Of a stretch of DNA of 15,993 nucleotides, positions 6,111 to 13,313 are shown piece by piece. A program made the translations under genes and the position numbers. How positions within the stretch are numbered: the stretch's first letter is position 1; every line of letters begins with the position of its first letter. The notes under the pieces were generated by a model. The model had not been told where the DNA came from. It did not search any database and saw only the letters and a list, made by a program, of their open reading frames with translations. Where the stretch lies: the NCBI GenBank assembly GCA_964432995.1, contig CAYSPU010000135.1, positions 1 through 15,993 on the forward strand, read 5' to 3'. The DNA comes from CAYSPU01 sp964432995 (lineage in GTDB: Bacteria; Verrucomicrobiota; Verrucomicrobiia; Limisphaerales; JAHDYP01).

Positions 6111-6485
6111 ATGAAAGCTGCGCGCCTCGACCCCAGTCCGTCCCGAGTTCAGCCGGGGGACGTCGGCGCGTCTTCGCGAAACGCGATCGAAGCGGCGCTG
6201 GCGGACCTGAGGAGCCGGCTCCTGTTGGAGGCCCTCAGTGAGGCGTCGAGCGAGTTGCTCGCCAGGATGCTGCGGTTGGCCGCGATCGAGGCGGAGGCTC
6301 AAGCCTGGTTGACCCCGTATCCACTCCTTCTCTTTCCTGCGCTCTTTCAAGAGAAAGCCTTCGAGGCGAGCAGTTACCTTGACCGTCAACGACGCCTCAG
6401 GCCGGTCAGAACTGGCGGCGCGATCCGCAGCACCCTCGGCTCTTGCCCCCTGTGGGGCGACCCCCCAAGGCTGTTCGCGGCTTGA
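6111..6485 (+). CDS. Small helical hypothetical protein, 124 aa
   Basis: The ATG at 6111 is used; a GTG at 6099 in the same frame would add four residues. Residues about 25-60 form charged amphipathic helices (IEAALADLRSRLLLEALSEA, then LLARMLRLAAIEAEAQAW). They are followed by a distinctive aromatic-proline segment, LTPYPLLLFPALFQEKA (about 68-84). That pattern looks like real protein and resembles a class of short hypothetical proteins I associate with Verrucomicrobiota and Planctomycetota. The last 40 residues (from FEASSYLDRQRRL to the end) are Arg- and Pro-rich and much less protein-like, so the C-terminus may have been lost or shifted out of frame. It ends 53 bases before tamB. Function unknown. 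Confidence 0.5.
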   Translation: MKAARLDPSPSRVQPGDVGASSRNAIEAALADLRSRLLLEALSEASSELLARMLRLAAIEAEAQAWLTPYPLLLFPALFQEKAFEASSYLDRQRRLRPVRTGGAIRSTLGSCPLWGDPPRLFAA

Positions 6486-6538
6486 ACCAATCCCTTTCGC
6501 ACTTCCCCAGCGCGAGATTTCCAGGCTAGCGTGCGGCC

Positions 6539-9500
6539 GTGCGCCTGCGGGCAACAAACGCCGAAAAGCCCTCGGGAGAACCGCGCGCTGTTCGACACCC
6601 ACGGCGTCGGCGCTGGCGACGATGGCTGGCGGTTGGCGCGGCGCTGGGGGTGGCGTTCGCGGCGTTGGTGCCGATCTGGTTTCCCTGGGTGCTGCGGCCA
6701 GCCGCGGCTTCGGTCGGTCTCCACTACGAGTCCAGCCGGCGACTGGGTTGGAGCCGCATCGCCCTGGACAACGTCTCCTGGTCGGCGTCCGGGGCGATTG
6801 TGCGTGCGCGCCAGGCGGAGATGGCCCTCCCCTCCGTCTGGTTCTGGCGGCGATGGCGCGGGCCGCAATCGGCAGATATCCACCCGCCCTTGATCTCAGT
6901 TTCGGGAGCGGAGCTGACTCTGCTGCCGACGGCGGCGGGCCAAGAGACGGGACCGCGCTCCACCCAGGAGGCATTCGACCGCGCGCAGTCGGCGCTGGCG
7001 GCGTTGGCGCCCTGGCTGACGTCCGTGGCGTGCGTGGACGGCATCGTGATTCGGGGATCGGAGCGGGTCCGGTTGGCGACTGCTGTCTGGGCGAGAGGCA
7101 CGCTGCGGGCGACGGTGGAATCGGCGCGGCTGCCCCGGCCGCTGCAGGTGGAGATGCTCCTGACCCCGGAGCAGCCTCCGACATTGGTCGTGCGGGATCC
7201 GGGCGGCGATTTGGTTTGGTCGAATCGCTGGATGCGAACGGCTACGAATCTGCAAGCGAAAGCAGAGCTCCGGGTGGGAGGCCGGGTGGCCGAATTCGAG
7301 GCCGGGTTCGGTCCAGACGGATGGTGGCCGCAGAGCGCCGGGCTGGTCGCGGAATCGTTCCCCATTCCGCGCCGCTGGACGGGATGGTCGCACGACGCCG
7401 AGCTGGACGGGGAAGTGAAAGCGTCGTGGGATGGGGAACGCTTCCTGGTGCGGGCCTCGGGTCAGGAACGGCCGAGCCTCGAGCCTGAGGCCTCGTTCTG
7501 GCACACCCCGGTGGCTGTGGAGTTGGTGGCGTCCGGCGACCGGTGGAGCCTCGCGCTCGAGCGACTCCACTTGCGCGCTCCCGGCATCAGCGCCGAACTC
7601 GTCGAGCCGAAAGTTCTGCGCCGAGGCGATGCGATCGACGAATCCGACGCCGAGCTGCGCCTGGCGGCGGATCTCGGCCAGGTGCCGCAGCTTGAGGCGC
7701 GGGGCCAACTGCGCGGTGTGGTGCGCGTGCCGGTGGGGTTCGCACGGATCCCGCGGGTGAGCTTTGACCTGACAGGCCGCGGTCTCGAGTGGCGCGACTG
7801 GAAGACGGAGGAACTCGACGCCCACGGCTCGCTCGACTGGCCGCGGCTGACGGTGACCGAGGCGAAGGCGGTCTTTCCCGAGGCGCTCCGCGTGCATGTG
7901 GACGGGGAGATGGATTTAACCTCGAACCGGGTGGAGCGCGCCCGGTGGCGGTGCGAGGCAGCGGATCTGTCACGGTGGCTGCCGGCCGAGATGGCGGTTT
8001 CCGATGTTTCCGCGACCGGCACTGTGCACGGCCCGTTCTCCAAACTCACCCATGTCGGTCGCGCGGAGATCGCCGCTTTCCGTTGGCGCACCTTACCCAG
8101 CACCGGTTGCCAAATCAGTTGGGATGCCGAAGGCACCCACTTCCGACAACTGACGGCCTCGGCCGATGCCGGCCAGCTCCATGCCCATCTCGAGGGGGCT
8201 CTCCGCATCCAGTCGGGGAGCGCCCTCGCGGCCGAAGCTGATGTCCGCCAACTCCGCCTCCTGAAAAGCGCACAACCGTGGCTGCAGTTGGTCGAGCCCG
8301 TGCGGGCCCGATTCGCCCTGCGCCGACCTCGGGAATCGTCAATCCCCAGCGCCACCAGCGAAACGGGGACCATCGCCGAACTGGAACTACTGGAAGGCCC
8401 GCTGCGACTGGCCGGACCGGGAGGTGAACTCGAACTCGCCCTCGGGGTCCGCTGGCCCGAGCGCGGTCAAATGGCGCTGCGCGCGTCTGATCTTCAGGGA
8501 AAGGACTTGCAGGAATGGCTGCCCGCCATCGGGCAGGAGCTGCGCCTGGATCGCATCGAAGCGAGCGCCGGATGGACCAACGATACCGCAGCCGCCCACG
8601 CCGAACTGCGCGCCGGCTGGACGCCGTCCAACGCCCCGCCACTGTCCGCGCAGCTTCGGCTGGCAGCCAATCCTCTGGTCCGGCTTGAGCTTCTTGAGCT
8701 CGAGTCTTCGGATGCGCCCCAGGTGTCCGGCACCGGCGAATTGCCGCTTCGACTGGAAATGTCCGCGGGCCGGCCGCGCATCCGGATCGTCGCCGACGCC
8801 CCCGCGTCGTTGCAGGTGCGCTCCGCCCCCTCTGCAGAATGGTGCGATTGGCTGTGCCGGCACACGGGGTATTGCTTGCGGAACCCGCGCCTCGAGGTTT
8901 CCGCGGGCGGGAGCTGGAACGAACCGCAGGCGCAGGGCCTGTTCACCGCCGAGCAGTTCGCCGCGCCGGTGGCGTCGAACAGGTCGGACCTGGCGATCCT
9001 CGATGATCTGCGCCTGGCCGCCGCATGGCGCGGCCGGGAACTGCGCGTCACGGAAGGCTCCTGTCGCTGGAACGGGGAATCGGTGCGCCTCGGCGGCGCC
9101 GTTCCGCTGGAGCCGACGTCGGACGGCCTGTGGCGAGCGCGGTGGCTGGAGGCGCAGGTCACCGTGGACGCAGGCTGGGATCTGGCATCGTTGGCGGCGC
9201 AGCTTCCAACCTCCCTGCGGCCCACGGGCCGACTGACCACCCACCTGGAATGGCGACCCGAAGGCCGCGTGGATGGACAAGTCGAACTGCAACAGGCCTC
9301 GCTCCAACTCCTGGAATCGTTGCCTGCCCTCCGCAACGTCGATGCCCGGATCGAACTCAACGGCCAGCGCGCCGAACTCACCCGCTTCCGCGGCCGGATG
9401 GGCGGTGTCCCTGTCTCCCTGGAAGGCCGCGGCGCATGGACCGCGTCCGGTCCGCAGACCTTCGCCGTGCAACTCCGGACAACGAACGTACCCCTGGCGC

Positions 9501-10336
9501 GTGCCGAAGGTCTGATTGTCCGTGGCGACGTCGCGCTCGACCTGGCGAAGACCGCGGAGGCGCCTCCGCGGTTGACGGGCCGGATTGAACTGCGGAACAG
9601 CCTGCTGGTTTCCGATCTGTTCACCTGGATCGGATCCGCCCCCGGCTCGACGCCGCCGGGCACCCCGTCCCTGGGATTGACGAACCCGACCCTGGCCCAA
9701 GTCCAACTCGACCTCCGCATCACCGGCGACGGCGCGCTCCGGGTCCGCACCCCGATCCTCCAGGGCGTCGCGTCGGCCAACGTGCACGTCGGGGGCTCTC
9801 TCGGGGTTCCCACTCTCACCGGGGAACTCCGGATGGACGAAGGCCGCGTGTTGTTTCCGTTCGGGCGGTTGGCGTTGCGGCAAGCGACGGCGAGCTTCAC
9901 GCCAGACGCGCCGCTCGAACCCGAGCTTTTCGTCACCGCCGCCTCGCGCGTGTACGGGTATCAGGTGCAGATGGAACTGACCGGAGCACCGGCCGATGCC
10001 AACATCCTCTTCTCCTCCACCCCTCCGCTGAGTGCCCAGGAAATCCTGCTCCTCCTTACCGCCGGTCGGTTGCCGCGCGACGAAGCCCGATTCTCCACCG
10101 CCGACAAAATCAGCCGCCTGGGGATGTTCCTGGGGCAGGACCTCCTCGACCGCTTCACCGGTAGTCCGGGCGACGCGTCCCGACTCGAACTCCGATCCGG
10201 CCAGGATCTCTCGGTGGACGGACGCACCACCTACGAGCTGCAGTATCGCCTGAGCCCCCGGTGGTCGCTCTACGGCGAACTCGACCGTTTCGGAGCCATC
10301 AACGGCGGACTCAAGTGCCGCATCTTCGCCCGATGA
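6539..10336 (+). CDS. tamB: TamB-like translocation and assembly module protein (DUF490/AsmA-like)
   Basis: The product is 1265 aa. An in-frame TAG at 6527 forces the start to GTG 6539 or later. A basic cytoplasmic N-terminus (RHPRRRRWRRW) precedes one transmembrane anchor at about residues 30-52 (WLAVGAALGVAFAALVPIWF). The long middle is repetitive beta-strand sequence of AsmA-like type. The C-terminal 250 residues match the TamB domain, with GELRMDEGRVLFPFGRLAL and the signature LSAQEILLLLTAGRLP (about 1163-1178). TamB proteins form an elongated hydrophobic groove across the periplasm and work with an Omp85 barrel in outer-membrane protein insertion or phospholipid transport. The stop overlaps the ATG of the Omp85 gene as ATGA (10333-10336), which supports a shared complex. 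Third-codon bases move from G-rich near the start to C-rich near the end. Family call secure; the exact client is unknown. Confidence 0.9.
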   Translation: MRLRATNAEKPSGEPRAVRHPRRRRWRRWLAVGAALGVAFAALVPIWFPWVLRPAAASVGLHYESSRRLGWSRIALDNVSWSASGAIVRARQAEMALPSVWFWRRWRGPQSADIHPPLISVSGAELTLLPTAAGQETGPRSTQEAFDRAQSALAALAPWLTSVACVDGIVIRGSERVRLATAVWARGTLRATVESARLPRPLQVEMLLTPEQPPTLVVRDPGGDLVWSNRWMRTATNLQAKAELRVGGRVAEFEAGFGPDGWWPQSAGLVAESFPIPRRWTGWSHDAELDGEVKASWDGERFLVRASGQERPSLEPEASFWHTPVAVELVASGDRWSLALERLHLRAPGISAELVEPKVLRRGDAIDESDAELRLAADLGQVPQLEARGQLRGVVRVPVGFARIPRVSFDLTGRGLEWRDWKTEELDAHGSLDWPRLTVTEAKAVFPEALRVHVDGEMDLTSNRVERARWRCEAADLSRWLPAEMAVSDVSATGTVHGPFSKLTHVGRAEIAAFRWRTLPSTGCQISWDAEGTHFRQLTASADAGQLHAHLEGALRIQSGSALAAEADVRQLRLLKSAQPWLQLVEPVRARFALRRPRESSIPSATSETGTIAELELLEGPLRLAGPGGELELALGVRWPERGQMALRASDLQGKDLQEWLPAIGQELRLDRIEASAGWTNDTAAAHAELRAGWTPSNAPPLSAQLRLAANPLVRLELLELESSDAPQVSGTGELPLRLEMSAGRPRIRIVADAPASLQVRSAPSAEWCDWLCRHTGYCLRNPRLEVSAGGSWNEPQAQGLFTAEQFAAPVASNRSDLAILDDLRLAAAWRGRELRVTEGSCRWNGESVRLGGAVPLEPTSDGLWRARWLEAQVTVDAGWDLASLAAQLPTSLRPTGRLTTHLEWRPEGRVDGQVELQQASLQLLESLPALRNVDARIELNGQRAELTRFRGRMGGVPVSLEGRGAWTASGPQTFAVQLRTTNVPLARAEGLIVRGDVALDLAKTAEAPPRLTGRIELRNSLLVSDLFTWIGSAPGSTPPGTPSLGLTNPTLAQVQLDLRITGDGALRVRTPILQGVASANVHVGGSLGVPTLTGELRMDEGRVLFPFGRLALRQATASFTPDAPLEPELFVTAASRVYGYQVQMELTGAPADANILFSSTPPLSAQEILLLLTAGRLPRDEARFSTADKISRLGMFLGQDLLDRFTGSPGDASRLELRSGQDLSVDGRTTYELQYRLSPRWSLYGELDRFGAINGGLKCRIFAR

Positions 10337-12462
10337 CCTGCCGCCGCCTTGCTCTCGGTCTCGTTTGCTTCCTGGCGCTCACGGTGTCCGTTCCCGCAGA
10401 GGAACCCACGGCCGCCACCACCGCGAACACCCCGGAGGCGCCACCGGCTCGTCTCAAAGTCGCCGGCTGCGGCCTCCTCGAAAACCGCCGACGGCAGCAA
10501 GACCTCAAGATCCTGCAAGCCGAGAAACAAGCCCCGCCCTTCTATTCAACGGACTTCGTGGAAGACGCCGCCACTCTCCTCCTCGGCAGCCTGCGCGACG
10601 ACGGCTGGCTTCAGGCCGAAGTCCAGGCACGCCTGACCCTCAGGAACGGAGCGCTGGAAGTCCACCGTTGGGGTCTCGACACCCCCCCCACCATTCCCCA
10701 ACCGATCGAAGCGCAAGCCGTCCGCTTCCAGGTTCGCCGCGGCGTGCGGTTCTTCTACCAATCCCTCGAGTTCGAAGGCCTTCGCGTGCTCGAGAAGGAC
10801 GAAGCGCGGCGGTTCTTCATCCCGACCGAGTCCCTGATCCGGTTGCGCGGCTTTCGGGTGTTCTCGCCGGCCGGCCTGCGGCGGGGCATCAGCAGCCTGA
10901 CCGACGCGCTCGAACTCAAGGGCTACCTGCAGGCCGCAGTCGCCATCGAAGAAGACTCCCGCAACCCAACCACCGGCGCCGTCCGAATCCGGATCCGCGT
11001 CCAGGAAGGCCTCCCCACCGTCGTCGGCAATGTGCGCGTCCACATCTCCCGCCCCGATGTGGCCGACCCCGAGGAACGCACCCTGCCGGGAGGCATGCCC
11101 TACTCCCGCTTCTGGCAGCAGGACCTAGTGCGCCGCCTGCGCACCGAGCAATCACAGCACGGCCATCTCGACGTGCAGGTGAACGTGTCGACCTCGCCCC
11201 CGGCCCCAGGCGGCACCAACCAGGTCGTCGAGGTCGAAGCCCGCGTCGACACCGGCCCCGTCGTTCGCCTCGGCCAAGTCCGCCTCGAAGGCCTCCAGCG
11301 CACCCGCCCCTCCATCGTGCGCCGGCGGATCCCCCTGCCCCCAGGAGAACCCATCAACGCCGTGGCCGCCGAGAGCGCCCGCCAGCGTCTCTACCGGCTG
11401 GGCATTCTCGACCACGTCGAGCTGCACTTCGCACCGGACGCGCCCGCTGAAGTCCGCGATGCCGTCTTCGAACTCAAGGAAGGCCGCGATATGGAGGTCA
11501 ACCTTCTCCTCGGCTACGGCAGCTACGAGATGCTCCGCGGCGGGGCCGAGTTCGAGTGGAACAACCTGTTCGGACTGGCGCACGGGATCCGGCTGCGGGG
11601 CCTGAAGTCCTTCAAGTCCACCGCCGGAAACGCGCTCTACACCGTGCCCGAAATCCTCGGCGAAGACCTCACCGCCTCGGCCGAGGCCAAGGTCCTGTTG
11701 CGGGAGGAGATCAGTTTCGACCGCGAGGAATACGGCGGATCGGCGGGGCTCTCCCGGTTCCTGCCGCCCCTGCGGAGCACCATCGGCTTGCGTTACAACC
11801 TCGAGTTCCTCCGGGCCACCGACGTGCACGGCGACCTCCCCTCCTCCTTCCAGGAAAGCCGGGTCGCCGGTTTCATCTTCGACTTCAAGCACGATGGCCG
11901 CGACAACCCCGTGATGCCCCGACGCGGTTTCAAGCTCTTCGGCAACCTCGAGGTTTCCTCGGATGCCCTGGGTGCCAACGTGGAATACCAGCGCCTCGAG
12001 GTCAGCAGCGCCTGGCATCACCAGCTCCCCTGGACCCAGATCCTGCACCTCGGTATCGGACACGGCGTCGCCTTCACCCCCGGCGATCCCGCAGACGAGT
12101 TGCCCCTGAACCGACGCTTCTTCCCCGGCGGCGAAAACACCGTGCGCGGCTACCAATACGGCGAAGCTGCGCCCCGCAACGCCAGCGGCGATCTCGTCGG
12201 CGCCGAGACCTATCTCCTCGGCAACCTCGAACTCGAACAGCCGCTCACCCCGCACTGGTCTGTCGTCGCGTTCCTCGACGCCGTCGGCGTCGCTGAACAC
12301 CTCGACGACTATCCCTTCGACGAAGTGCTCTGGTCCGTCGGCGGCGGCATCCGACTCCGAACCGTCGTCGGCCCCGTCCGCCTCGAATACGGCTACAACC
12401 CTGACCCCCGCCCGGACGATCCCCAGGGAACCATCCAGTTCTCCTTCGGATTCCCATTCTGA
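10333..12462 (+). CDS. Omp85-family outer-membrane assembly protein (TamA/BamA-like)
   Basis: The start ATG at 10333 lies in the ATGA overlap with tamB; 709 aa follow. A signal peptide is clear: MTCRR, then LALGLVCFLALTVSVPA, with a probable signal peptidase I cut after Ala22. After a short Pro/Ala linker come POTRA-like modules, about residues 128-224 and on to 383. They include FYQSLEFEGLRVLEKDEARR and VVRLGQVRLEGLQR, the second preceding a typical final-POTRA helix ARQRLYRLGILDHVELHF. The barrel spans about 384-709, with the Omp85 loop signature RFFPGGENTVRGY (about 595-607). It ends in aromatic IQFSFGFPF with the C-terminal Phe needed for barrel recognition. Such proteins fold or insert outer-membrane proteins. 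Coupling to tamB favours a TamA-type role over the essential BamA, but the sequence alone does not decide this. Confidence 0.92.
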   Translation: MTCRRLALGLVCFLALTVSVPAEEPTAATTANTPEAPPARLKVAGCGLLENRRRQQDLKILQAEKQAPPFYSTDFVEDAATLLLGSLRDDGWLQAEVQARLTLRNGALEVHRWGLDTPPTIPQPIEAQAVRFQVRRGVRFFYQSLEFEGLRVLEKDEARRFFIPTESLIRLRGFRVFSPAGLRRGISSLTDALELKGYLQAAVAIEEDSRNPTTGAVRIRIRVQEGLPTVVGNVRVHISRPDVADPEERTLPGGMPYSRFWQQDLVRRLRTEQSQHGHLDVQVNVSTSPPAPGGTNQVVEVEARVDTGPVVRLGQVRLEGLQRTRPSIVRRRIPLPPGEPINAVAAESARQRLYRLGILDHVELHFAPDAPAEVRDAVFELKEGRDMEVNLLLGYGSYEMLRGGAEFEWNNLFGLAHGIRLRGLKSFKSTAGNALYTVPEILGEDLTASAEAKVLLREEISFDREEYGGSAGLSRFLPPLRSTIGLRYNLEFLRATDVHGDLPSSFQESRVAGFIFDFKHDGRDNPVMPRRGFKLFGNLEVSSDALGANVEYQRLEVSSAWHHQLPWTQILHLGIGHGVAFTPGDPADELPLNRRFFPGGENTVRGYQYGEAAPRNASGDLVGAETYLLGNLELEQPLTPHWSVVAFLDAVGVAEHLDDYPFDEVLWSVGGGIRLRTVVGPVRLEYGYNPDPRPDDPQGTIQFSFGFPF

Positions 12463-12714
12463 CAGACCTACCCTCCCCCTTTCCGTCCTCCTCCTCCTAA
12501 TCCTGATCTTAGGGTTCGTGCAAAAACACGTTCCGAGTCCTGGGCGTGATGATCGCAATATCGGAGTGATGACCTCGGCCGGCTTCCGATGCCTTATCTC
12601 TCACAAAGTGCAAGCAGGGTGGCCCAGAACAAGCACCAGAGGGGCTCAAGTGCGTGCATTTCAAAATGTGCATATGACGCTCGACAATCGCGCGAGAGGC
12701 GGCATGTTCACATT
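12463..12714. other. Intergenic region after the Omp85 gene
   Basis: It begins with a pyrimidine-rich run (about 12468-12500) and a weak dyad CCTAA/TTAGG (12496-12513). It then shifts to ordinary sequence with more A and T, such as GTGCAAAAACACGTTCC. No clear Rho-independent terminator, promoter or inverted terminal repeat is seen. If the next gene belongs to a mobile element, its left end would lie here, but I cannot identify it. Confidence 0.35.
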
Positions 12715-13287
12715 ATGAATACGGTTCACTACCCGACAGAACGATTGGAAACGCTCTTGCACGACCAAACAGTTGCCACCATGCCGCAGCTCAAAGCGGC
12801 GTTGGGCACCCCCGTGACCCAAACCGTTCTGCGCAAGCTCGTGCCCCTGGGTTACCGCACCAGCTACTCCCATGGCGGCACCTACTACACCCTGGATTGT
12901 CTTGCCCGTTTCGATGCCTTGGGGTTGTGGTCGTATCGCGATATTCAGTTTTCGCGGTATGGCACGCTGCTGCGCACGGCCGAGGCGCTGGTCACTCAAG
13001 CTCCCGCCGGTTATCAGGTGCCCGAACTGGAAGCGCTCGTTCACGTCGCGGCCAAGGACGCCCTGCGAAACCTGGTCCAAGCCGGCCGGCTCTTCCGGCG
13101 GGAATGGGAGGGCCGGTATCTGTACTGTGCCTGGGATCGGACCCGTCGGCAGGAGCAGTGGGCCACGCGGCAGGCCCAACAGAACAAGGGGGATGACCTG
13201 CAAGCGGCCAAGGCGCTGTTTTACAGTCTGCTCGACGAACAACAGCGGCGGCTCTACGCCGGCCTGGAAAGTCTGCAATACGGCTAG
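12715..13287 (+). CDS. Probable DNA-binding winged-helix-like protein, apparently truncated at the C-terminus
   Basis: The ATG at 12715 (MNTVHYPTERLETLLHD) gives 190 aa. The frame is open back to 12589 but that part is not protein-like, and the ribosome binding site is weak. Residues about 8-60 look like a winged helix (TMPQLKAALGTPVTQTVLRK, then YRTSYSHGGTYYTLDCLARF). A second similar unit follows at about 86-140 (PELEALVHVAAKDALRNLVQ, then FRREWEGRYLYCAWD). The last residues, ALFYSLLDEQQRRLYAGLES, resemble the opening of a longer helix-turn-helix region that in relatives I recall continues for many residues, as in ISAzo13-type transposases and their accessory proteins. Here it stops at TAG in the CTAG shared with the convergent gene. 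It is thus probably a remnant of a larger, perhaps mobile-element-linked protein. The family assignment is from memory and unverified. Confidence 0.6.
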   Translation: MNTVHYPTERLETLLHDQTVATMPQLKAALGTPVTQTVLRKLVPLGYRTSYSHGGTYYTLDCLARFDALGLWSYRDIQFSRYGTLLRTAEALVTQAPAGYQVPELEALVHVAAKDALRNLVQAGRLFRREWEGRYLYCAWDRTRRQEQWATRQAQQNKGDDLQAAKALFYSLLDEQQRRLYAGLESLQYG

Positions 13288-13313
13288 GTGGCATCATCTT
13301 GGCCGGGCCGCCC
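13284..13313. other. Putative rearrangement or assembly junction
   Basis: Two convergent genes share the stop-forming CTAG at 13284-13287. The recognisable similarity of each seems to end within about 30 bases of it: the plus-strand protein after SLQYG, and the minus-strand hydrolase after IQATRDG (codons ending near 13311). The eight final hydrolase residues RPGQDDAT look unrelated to the family. No inverted repeat or target duplication is visible here. Confidence 0.4.

Noticed and set aside
6445..6458. GCCCC-CTGT-GGGGC hairpin near the end of the small gene before tamB, as a terminator
   Set aside because: It is not followed by a T-tract and lies inside the open frame; GC-rich sequence produces such stems by chance.
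8387..9936. Long minus-strand open frames (480 and 498 codons) inside tamB
   Set aside because: They are in two different frames over the same region, with Arg/Gly/Pro-rich products, as expected for antisense of a high-GC gene.
11152..12558. Minus-strand open frame of 468 codons opposite the Omp85 gene
   Set aside because: The product is Glu/Gly/Val repeats produced by reading the complement of C-ending codons; the Omp85 barrel and its C-terminal Phe are unambiguous.
12589..12714. N-terminal extension of the winged-helix-like protein to position 12589
   Set aside because: The added 42 residues have shadow composition; the protein-like part starts at the ATG at 12715, although its ribosome binding site is weak.
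12510..13287. Complete insertion sequence
   Set aside because: No paired inverted terminal repeats, no target duplication and no transposase catalytic domain are visible; only a possible remnant gene remains.
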